26,848 bases of DNA from CAVSUR01 sp052143655 (GTDB lineage: Bacteria > Actinomycetota > Actinomycetes > Streptosporangiales > Streptosporangiaceae), in assembly GCA_052143655.1 (NCBI GenBank), contig JBKQSL010000521.1:1-26848 (forward strand), written 5' to 3'. Under the pieces are notes generated by a model. That model had not been told where the DNA came from, ran no database searches, and saw only the letters and a list, made by a program, of their open reading frames with translations. Shown one piece after another: positions 7,414 to 13,539 of the stretch; the stretch's first letter is position 1; each line of letters starts with the position of its first letter. Made by a program: the position numbers and the translations under genes.

Positions 7414-9476
7414 GCCCGCTCCTGCCAGTCCAGCGGCACGGACGTGGCCGCCTGGCCGGCCGGGCCCGTAACGATCACTTCCAGGGCGCGGGCGGCGGGC
7501 GGGATCGGCGGGTGCAGCCGCATTTCGAACCGGCCATGGGTGTCGCTGAAGCCGCCGCCGCCCTCCTCGCCCACATGCCATCGCCCGGTGTCGTCACGCG
7601 CCCACCAGGACCAGGATTCTTCCCCGTGCGGCCATTGCTGCCAGCCGCTGGTCGCCAGGCCCCAGCTCAGAACCTGCAGCTCCGCCGAGTCGGCCGACGA
7701 CGTCAGCCCGGCAACCACGAACCGCGTTCCGCCGACCTCCGGCAGTACGCCGCCGGCCGCCGCGAAGGCGTCAGGGCCGTCCCGACATAGCCTGTTCGCC
7801 AGCACGTTCTCCCAGGCAGCCGGGAGGTCGGCTGGCCGGGCGAGCCGGCTGAGCTCAGCCGGGATGCGCGCGCCGACGCGCTGGGCGAGCGCGATATAGC
7901 GGTCCATGGCCGGCTGCGCGTCGGCCAGCACGTCCGCGGCCGTGAGCGCGCCGATCAGGTCGGTGATCCGGCCGGAGCCCGATGTCTCGTCCTCGGCCAG
8001 GTCCCCGGTCTCGTCCTCGGCCAGGTAGGTCAGCTCGGCGCGGTCAGGGCTGACCTTGCGCAGCAGCAGGCGCTCGGCCCGGACGTCGAACAGCCGCCCG
8101 ACCGGATGCGCGCTGGCAAGCTCCGCGATCGCGGTGTCGGGCTGACTGCCCGGACCGGATCCGCCGGCCGGGCTGCTGCCGTCGGCTGGCCCGGTGCCGC
8201 CGGCTGCCGCCGGAGTGCCCGGAGGACCGGCGCTGGCCAGATCAATCCGGACTGGCTCCGCTCCGGGGGCGAGGGTCAGCTCCAGCCACTGGGCGCCCGG
8301 CGCCGGGGTGGGGGTGAGAACGAGGACACCGGACCAGTTGCCCTCCGAGTCGCTTCCCCAGCCGTCGAGTTCGGCCCGGTAGCTGGCGCCACGATCGTCC
8401 GTGCCCGCCGGGCGGGCGCCGCCGCGGTGCCAGGACGGCAGCGGGTACGGGTACCGGTGGCCGCGCAAGTCGGCCACCGGCTGCGCGGGCATCGTCCCCG
8501 CCACGGTCAGCAGGGCCCGGTCCGGCGCGATCACCAGCATGAAGAGCCGAGTCTCGCCCAGCCCGCTCGCGGGCACGGCCGGCACGGTCGCGCTGACCGG
8601 CACGGCCCTGTACCGCCCGGCCGGGGCCCTGACCGGCTGCTGCGAATGCTGGTTTCCCCATGCCAGCCGGTGCCGTAGTTCTTCCGGGCCGATCCGGGAC
8701 CGGGCCGCGAGCGCGGTCGCGAACCCGGTGAGGATGGAGCCGACAGTCCCGGCATCCAGCGCCCCGGCCCGGACGAGGGCGTCGGCCACGGCCTCGAGGC
8801 GCTCCTCGCTCTGCTGGGCTGACATCTCGTACTCATGCCTGCCAGCGCGGTACCGCCAGCCGGCGGTGGCCTGCTGTCGCCAGTTCTCCAGCTGCTGCCA
8901 GGTCTCCGCGACCTGTCGCGCCGCCGGAGCCGCCGCCCGTGCAGCCTGCCCGGCGGCCGGGGTGACAGCGCGGATGACCTGGTCAGCAGCCGGAACGATC
9001 ACCCGGGCCGCGGCCTCCGTGGCCGGCCCGGCCCGGGCGGCGGCTGGCCGCAGCGCCTCGGCGGCCCGGTCCGCAAGCGCCTCCAGCAGCAGGCCCGCGC
9101 TGTCTAGTCGCTGGCCGGCCTGGTCCGCGAGCGCCCTTCGCTGGCCGGGCTGGCCGGTGATCGGCCGCAGTGCCCGGGCGGCCCGACCGGCCGCAGGCGC
9201 CAGCCTGCGCCCGGCCTCGCCGGCGACCGGCGCGATACGCTGCGCCGCCGCGGCCACCGGTCCCAGTGCCTGACGTGCTGCGCCTGCGCCCTGGCGCAGC
9301 GGCCCGGCCAGCCGGCCGCCGGAGTCCCGGCGCGGCAGGGCCTGCGCTCGCTGCAGTTCGGCCTCGGCCAGCAGCCGCAGGTAGGTCTCGGCTCCCTCCG
9401 GATTCACGACGGCCTGCCCGGACGCGGCGCGGGCAAGCCCGCTGCCTGCGGTGACTTCGCGCAGGTGCGGTGCCAT
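7410..9476 (-). CDS. Large Ala-rich uncharacterised protein, first gene of the MoxR-VWA block
   Basis: A 688-residue protein of unknown family. Residues of about 30-205 are extremely Ala-rich and helical, with recurring short units such as PAAGRAARALRPI and PAAGQAARAAAPAARQV that suggest long amphipathic helices. Residues of about 215-290 form a second helical segment (QSEERLEAVADALVRAGAL). The rest is beta-rich: ETRLFMLVIAPDRALLTVAG, then a strand-rich unit (SGVLVLTPTPAPGAQWLELTL), and at the C-terminus a similar unit (GRFEMRLHPPIPPAARALEV), which may be a repeated beta-sandwich. An acidic direct repeat (LAEDETGD, LAEDETSG) lies between them. I chose ATG 9476; the frame is open to ATG 9554. 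The best Shine-Dalgarno (GGGAGG at 9495-9500) instead precedes an out-of-frame ATG at 9490. The gene is coupled to the next one by ATGA. Confidence 0.7.
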   Translation of the reverse strand: MAPHLREVTAGSGLARAASGQAVVNPEGAETYLRLLAEAELQRAQALPRRDSGGRLAGPLRQGAGAARQALGPVAAAAQRIAPVAGEAGRRLAPAAGRAARALRPITGQPGQRRALADQAGQRLDSAGLLLEALADRAAEALRPAAARAGPATEAAARVIVPAADQVIRAVTPAAGQAARAAAPAARQVAETWQQLENWRQQATAGWRYRAGRHEYEMSAQQSEERLEAVADALVRAGALDAGTVGSILTGFATALAARSRIGPEELRHRLAWGNQHSQQPVRAPAGRYRAVPVSATVPAVPASGLGETRLFMLVIAPDRALLTVAGTMPAQPVADLRGHRYPYPLPSWHRGGARPAGTDDRGASYRAELDGWGSDSEGNWSGVLVLTPTPAPGAQWLELTLAPGAEPVRIDLASAGPPGTPAAAGGTGPADGSSPAGGSGPGSQPDTAIAELASAHPVGRLFDVRAERLLLRKVSPDRAELTYLAEDETGDLAEDETSGSGRITDLIGALTAADVLADAQPAMDRYIALAQRVGARIPAELSRLARPADLPAAWENVLANRLCRDGPDAFAAAGGVLPEVGGTRFVVAGLTSSADSAELQVLSWGLATSGWQQWPHGEESWSWWARDDTGRWHVGEEGGGGFSDTHGRFEMRLHPPIPPAARALEVIVTGPAGQAATSVPLDWQERA

Positions 9477-9527
9477 CCTGAACCGTTCATGTCGCCTCCC
9501 GGCTAGGTCCGGTCGCGATATAACGTA

Positions 9528-9964
9528 ATGGCTCCGAGGTGCGCCGGCAAACATCTTAACCAGCCGCCAGCGCCGAGGTCGGCCGCCCGGCCAGAAGTCG
9601 CGGCCGGCCGGCCGTTCACGGTGGCCGACCTGGACCGGATGCCCTACGACGGGCGCCGGTTCGAGCTGCTCGACGGGACCCTAATCGTGAGCCCGCGACC
9701 TAGCACCGTGCACCAGCTGGCCTGCACCGGGCTGATCGTCACGCTGAGCGCGGCCTGCCCGCGGGGGCTGCTGGTCATCCCAGAGCCTGCCGTCCAGCTC
9801 TCCGCCGAAACTGAGTTTGATCCCGACGTGGTCGTGGCGCGGCGGCAGGCCTGTACGAGCAGATCGCCGCGGTGATGGCCGGGGCGGCGTTCGCCGCGGT
9901 CCGCCCGTTTCCGGTGCGGATCATCCCGGCAGCCCTGGTCGCGGGGCTGCCGGACGGCGGCTGA
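9528..9964 (+). pseudogene. Uma2 family nuclease-like gene with internal deletion and frame change
   Basis: The first part (from ATG 9528) reads FTVADLDRMPYDGRRFELLD, then IVSPRPSTVHQL, and EPAVQLSAETEFDPDVVVAR. This is the N-terminal half of a Uma2 (DUF820) protein, a PD-(D/E)xK-fold family common in actinomycetes. Right after VVARR, near base 9845, the frame no longer matches. In a different frame the C-terminal end is present: GLYEQIAAVMAG, then FAAVRPFPVRIIPAALVAGL, with TGA at 9962-9964. The 70-80 residues expected between these parts, which include the remaining nuclease motif, are missing. The gene is therefore disrupted by an internal deletion that also shifted the frame. It is divergent from the Ala-rich protein gene and convergent with trpB2. 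Confidence 0.8.
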
Positions 9965-9993
9965 CCAGCTGGCGACGCGATCGCCGCAGCTGG
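9965..9993. terminator. Inverted repeat between convergent Uma2 remnant and trpB2
   Basis: CCAGCTGGCGA at 9965-9975 pairs with TCGC and CAGCTGG at 9981-9993, with a two-base bulge and a five-base loop. It starts just after the Uma2 remnant stop and lies 26 bases beyond the trpB2 stop, where a bidirectional terminator would be expected. There is no T-run on either strand, so it would be a hairpin-only terminator of the kind common in high-GC actinomycetes. Confidence 0.4.
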
Positions 9994-10019
9994 TCGGCCG
10001 TCATCCGCGACCTGCCGGG

Positions 10020-11381
10020 CTAGACGCCCGCGGGCAGGCCGGCCAGGGCTGCCTCGATCGTCTCGCCGGACAGCTCATGATCGCGCAGCTGGCCGGCGGT
10101 GTACTCGCTGTAGGCGGCCAGGTCCAGCAGGCCGTGCCCGCACAGGGCGGTCAGGATGACCTTCTCCTCGCCGGTCTCCTTGCAGCGCAGTGCCTCCTCG
10201 ATGCAGGCGGCGACGGCGTGCGTCGGCTCGGGCGCCGGGACGATGCCCTCGGTCCGGGCGAACCGCAGGCCGGCCGCGAAGCACTCCGACTGCGGCTTGG
10301 CCACCGCCTCGATCAGCCCGAGCTCGTAGATGTGCGACAGCAGCGGGGACATCCCGTGGTAGCGCAGCCCGCCGGCGTGGATCGGGTCGGGGATGAACTC
10401 GTGCCCGAGCGTGTGCATCTTCAGCAGCGGGGTCATCCCGGCGGTGTCGCCGAAGTCGTAGGCGTAGACACCCTTGGTGAACGACGGGCAGGCCGCGGGC
10501 TCGACTGCCCGGATCACCGGGTTGATCTTGCCGGCCAGCTTCTCGCGCAGGAACGGGAACACCAGGCCGCCGAAGTTCGACCCGCCGCCCGTGCAGCCCA
10601 CGATCACGTCCGGAGTGTCCCCGGCCTGGGCCAGCTGCGCGATCGCCTCCTCGCCGATGACCGTCTGGTGCAGCAGCACGTGATTCAGCACGCTGCCGAG
10701 CGCGTACCGGGCCGCCGGGTCGCCGGCCGCCACTTCCACGGCCTCGCTGATCGCGATGCCCAGGCTGCCAGTGGAGTCCGGGTGCTGGGCCAGCACCGCC
10801 CGGCCGGCCGCGGTCAGGTCGGACGGGCTCGGGTGCACGGTGGCGCCGTAGGTCTCCATCAGCATCTTGCGATAGGGCTTCTGGTCGTAGGAGGCGCGCA
10901 CCATCCACACCTCCAGGTCCAGGCCGAACACCGCCGAGGCGAAGGCCAGCGCGCTGCCCCACTGGCCCGCGCCGGTCTCGGTGGTGAGCTTGCGCACGCC
11001 CTCGGCCGCGTTGTAGTAGGCCTGCGGGACCGCGGTGTTGGGCTTGTGCGAGCCCGCCGGGCTGCCGCCCTCGTACTTGTAGTAGATGCGGGCCGGAGTC
11101 CCGAGGTCGCGCTCCAGCCGCCGGGCCCGGTACAGCGGGGTGGGCCGCCAGAGCCGGTAGACGTCCAGCACGTCGTCGGGGACCGGGACGTACCGGTCCG
11201 CGGTGACCTCCTGCGCGATTAGCGCGGCCGGGAACAGCGGCGCCAGGTCATCCGGGCCGACCGGCTGCCGGGTGCCGGGGTGCAGCGGGGGGGGCGGCGG
11301 AGCGGGCAGGTCGGCTATGACGTTGTACCAGTGCCGGGGCATCTCGGATTCCGGCAGAACGTATTTGACCTGGCGGTTCAT
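10020..11381 (-). CDS. trpB2: TrpB-like pyridoxal-phosphate enzyme (tryptophan synthase beta subunit 2)
   Basis: A 453-residue TrpB2-type protein that condenses indole with serine, or with phosphoserine in some members, to give tryptophan. It has the long N-terminal extension characteristic of TrpB2 (RHWYNVIADLP, then PAALIAQEV), the PLP lysine in GGSPAGSHKPNTA (K113), the catalytic glutamate in TTETGAGQWG (E135) and the phosphate loop GCTGGGSNFGG (262-272). TrpB2 proteins typically act without the TrpA partner or salvage indole; no trpA is next to it here. ATG 11381 follows GGAGG by five bases, a strong start. It is divergent from the FrnE-like gene across 142 bases. I saw no T-box or leader peptide in that interval. 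Confidence 0.92.
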   Translation of the reverse strand: MNRQVKYVLPESEMPRHWYNVIADLPAPPPPPLHPGTRQPVGPDDLAPLFPAALIAQEVTADRYVPVPDDVLDVYRLWRPTPLYRARRLERDLGTPARIYYKYEGGSPAGSHKPNTAVPQAYYNAAEGVRKLTTETGAGQWGSALAFASAVFGLDLEVWMVRASYDQKPYRKMLMETYGATVHPSPSDLTAAGRAVLAQHPDSTGSLGIAISEAVEVAAGDPAARYALGSVLNHVLLHQTVIGEEAIAQLAQAGDTPDVIVGCTGGGSNFGGLVFPFLREKLAGKINPVIRAVEPAACPSFTKGVYAYDFGDTAGMTPLLKMHTLGHEFIPDPIHAGGLRYHGMSPLLSHIYELGLIEAVAKPQSECFAAGLRFARTEGIVPAPEPTHAVAACIEEALRCKETGEEKVILTALCGHGLLDLAAYSEYTAGQLRDHELSGETIEAALAGLPAGV

Positions 11382-11523
11382 GATGCCTCCGGTTGGTCAC
11401 GGTGCGAGCTAGGGCACACGGTAGCGGAGGCCGCGGCGCGCGCGAAGTGCGCAGCGCAAGATCTGCTGGTGCGATGGGGTGATCGGCGGGGCATGACCGG
11501 GCAAGATAGGAGGGGGAGGTGCT

Positions 11524-12174
11524 GTGCGCATCGAGATCTGGAGTGACATCGTCTGTCCGTGGTGCTATCTCGGCAAGCGCCGCTTCGAGCAGGCACTGGC
11601 CGGGTTCGAGCAGGCCGACGAGGTGCAGGTGCGGTACAGGTCGTTCGAGCTGGACCCGTCCTTCCCGGCGGACCGGCCCGAGCCGGTTGCCGAGGTGCTG
11701 GCGGCCAAGTACGGCATGTCGGCCGCGCAGGCCCGCCAGGCGGAGGCCGACCTGGCCGCCAGGGCGGCCCAGGACGGGCTGCCCTTCACCGCCGACCGGG
11801 TCATGGGCAACACCTTCGATGCCCACCGGCTGATGCACCTGGCCGCCGATCACGAGCTAGGCGACAGGCTGCTGACCGAGTTCTACCAGGCGTACTTCGG
11901 GGCCGGGCGCCCGGTGTTCACCGCAGCCGATCTGGTGCCGGTTTCGGCCGCGGCCGGCCTGGACCCCGCCGAGGCGGCGCGGGTGCTGGCGGACGGCAGT
12001 TACGCCGCGGCGGTCCGGGAGGACGAGGCCCAGGCCCGGGAACTGGGCATCACCGGGGTGCCCTTCTTCGTGATCGACCGCAGGTTCGGCCTGTCTGGCG
12101 CGCAGCCGGCGCAGACCATCGCTCAGGCGCTGGAGACCGCCTGGCAGCGCCGCAGCGAGTCGCTGGCCGGCTAG
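11524..12174 (+). CDS. DsbA family oxidoreductase, FrnE-like
   Basis: A 216-residue cytoplasmic thioredoxin-fold protein of the FrnE/DsbA-like group. The active site is CPWC at residues 11-14 in IWSDIVCPWCYLGKRRFEQA. The inserted helical domain contains FELDPSFP and FDAHRLMHLA, and the cis-proline loop is ITGVPFFVIDRRFGLSGAQP. Members act as thiol-disulfide oxidoreductases or isomerases and have been linked to polyketide tailoring and oxidative-stress resistance. There is no signal peptide. The start is GTG 11524, preceded by an exceptionally purine-rich AGGAGGGGGAGG. The next + gene begins about 100 bases downstream. Confidence 0.92.
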   Translation: MRIEIWSDIVCPWCYLGKRRFEQALAGFEQADEVQVRYRSFELDPSFPADRPEPVAEVLAAKYGMSAAQARQAEADLAARAAQDGLPFTADRVMGNTFDAHRLMHLAADHELGDRLLTEFYQAYFGAGRPVFTAADLVPVSAAAGLDPAEAARVLADGSYAAAVREDEAQARELGITGVPFFVIDRRFGLSGAQPAQTIAQALETAWQRRSESLAG

Positions 12175-12276
12175 CGCGCCCGGTGCCTGCTGGCGCGTTT
12201 GCGGCGGTGCGGCCGACCCGGACGCACTGGGACAGATCGGTTGCGGCGGGTCGGGCCGCATGCGATCGTTGGGGCC

Positions 12277-13521
12277 GTGAACCAGGGCTCGCCAGCGCGG
12301 AACATGAGCGCTGCGGTAACCCTGATCGTGATCGGTGCTGTCCTGTTCATCGCCGGGCTGCTGACCGGGTCCGTCAGCGAGATCATCCACAGCACGTCGC
12401 GGTCGGCGGGCGCCGGGATGCCGCCCGCTGTCGGCTTCGCCGCGATCCTGGCGGTGTCCGGCCTCGCCCTCGGCGTCACCGCCGCCGTCATGGTGATCCC
12501 CGGCATGGCCGGCCCCGCCTGGCCGGACGGGACCACCGGCGCCGCGCGCGGCCTGCTCAGGGCGAATGCCGCCGGCCGCGGCTACGCGGTACCGCCCGCC
12601 CGCACGGCGGCGGGGCCGCCGGAAGCCGGGCCGCTGCCTGCCGGGCCGCTGCCTGCCGGGCAGCCAGTTACGGCAGCTCGCGGCCCGGTCGCCGCGCCGT
12701 CGTGCCCGCCGCAGGCCGCCACTGTGCCGCCGTTCTCGCCGCAGGCCACTGTCCCGCCCGCGGCTGCGCCACGGACGGCTGCTCCGCCACCGGCTGCACC
12801 GCGGCTGGCTGCCCAGCCGCCGGCTGCCTCGCAGGCCCGCGTTCCGCAGGCTGCTCCGCCGCGGGCGGCCATCCCGCCGCGGGCGGCCATCCCGCCGCGG
12901 GCCGCCGTTCCGCCGCGGGCCGCCGTTCCGCCGCGGGCTGGCGCTGCGCCGCGGAGTGCCGCTCCGCGGGCTGCCACGCCGCCCCGGGGGGCTGTTCCGC
13001 CGCAGCCCGGGCCCGCTCCGGATGACGGCTACGACTTCGCGGTTGCCGACGACATCTCGGCGGAGGAGTGGCTCAGACCGCTGCGCTCCGAGCCGAACCT
13101 GGCCGCCTCGGAGGGCAGCGGGCGCACGGTGCCGACCGGCGAGCTGGAACAGCTACCGGGCTGGTCCGATGACGGCTGGCACCCCGATTTTCTCAGCGGA
13201 CCGCAGCCGGCGTACGTGACCGGGCCGCTGCCCGCGGTGGCGCCCGGGACCACACCGCTCAATCCGCTGCCTCCCGAGCCGGGGGAGGGCGGGCTCAGCC
13301 GGCACCTGGCCGAGCTGTCCCGCCGTCAGCGCGAGCTGATCAGAGGCTATCTCGGCACGGCCGGCGGCCCGGGCGAGGAGACCGGCACCGGGTCATCAGG
13401 CCCGGACCGGGACACTGTGCGCCATAACAGCGCGCGTCAGAGCAGCGCGCGCCAGAACCGCGCCCGTCAGGACACTGCCCGTCAGGACACTGCCCATCAG
13501 GACAGTGCGCGCCGGCCCTGA
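12277..13521 (+). CDS. Two-TM membrane protein with proline/alanine-rich repeat region
   Basis: A 414-residue protein of unknown function. Two hydrophobic segments near the N-terminus (AAVTLIVIGAVLFIAGLLTG and VGFAAILAVSGLALGVTAAV) should anchor it in the membrane as a hairpin. From about residue 105 to 250 it is Pro/Ala/Arg-rich, including five 18-bp units (12865-12954) encoding RAAIPP-type hexapeptides. An acidic part follows (YDFAVADDISAEEWLRPL, then WSDDGWHPDF). The C-terminus has a helix (LSRHLAELSRRQRELIRGYL) and five ARQxx pentapeptides (13432-13506). GTG 12277 or ATG 12304 could be the start; both keep the first TM segment. It is convergent with the next proline-rich gene, 18 bases apart. 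The composition suggests a disordered cytoplasmic or surface arm. Confidence 0.7.
   Translation: MNQGSPARNMSAAVTLIVIGAVLFIAGLLTGSVSEIIHSTSRSAGAGMPPAVGFAAILAVSGLALGVTAAVMVIPGMAGPAWPDGTTGAARGLLRANAAGRGYAVPPARTAAGPPEAGPLPAGPLPAGQPVTAARGPVAAPSCPPQAATVPPFSPQATVPPAAAPRTAAPPPAAPRLAAQPPAASQARVPQAAPPRAAIPPRAAIPPRAAVPPRAAVPPRAGAAPRSAAPRAATPPRGAVPPQPGPAPDDGYDFAVADDISAEEWLRPLRSEPNLAASEGSGRTVPTGELEQLPGWSDDGWHPDFLSGPQPAYVTGPLPAVAPGTTPLNPLPPEPGEGGLSRHLAELSRRQRELIRGYLGTAGGPGEETGTGSSGPDRDTVRHNSARQSSARQNRARQDTARQDTAHQDSARRP
12865..12954 (+). repeat. 18-bp in-frame tandem repeat, five units
   Basis: Units start at 12865, 12883, 12901, 12919 and 12937, all ending CCGCCGCGG or CGCCGCGG. Units 1 and 2 are identical, as are units 3 and 4. 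They encode RAAIPP, RAAVPP and a degenerate RAGAAP hexapeptide, so copy number changes keep the reading frame. Confidence 0.9.
13432..13506 (+). repeat. 15-bp in-frame tandem repeat, five pentapeptide units
   Basis: Five 15-base units encode ARQSS, ARQNR, ARQDT, ARQDT and AHQDS at the extreme C-terminus of the two-TM protein. The two ARQDT units are identical at the base level, which indicates recent duplication. Confidence 0.88.
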
Positions 13522-13539
13522 GTCAGGGCGTGCCCGGCG

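Noticed and set aside
5860..7899. 679-codon + strand open frame over the MoxR block
   Set aside because: It crosses three good - strand genes and encodes Ser/Arg/Pro-rich low-complexity sequence without any recognisable motif.
11559..13025. 488-codon frame overlapping the FrnE-like gene and the two-TM protein
   Set aside because: It is out of frame with the CPWC-containing FrnE protein and consists of Arg/Gly/Ala-rich shadow sequence.
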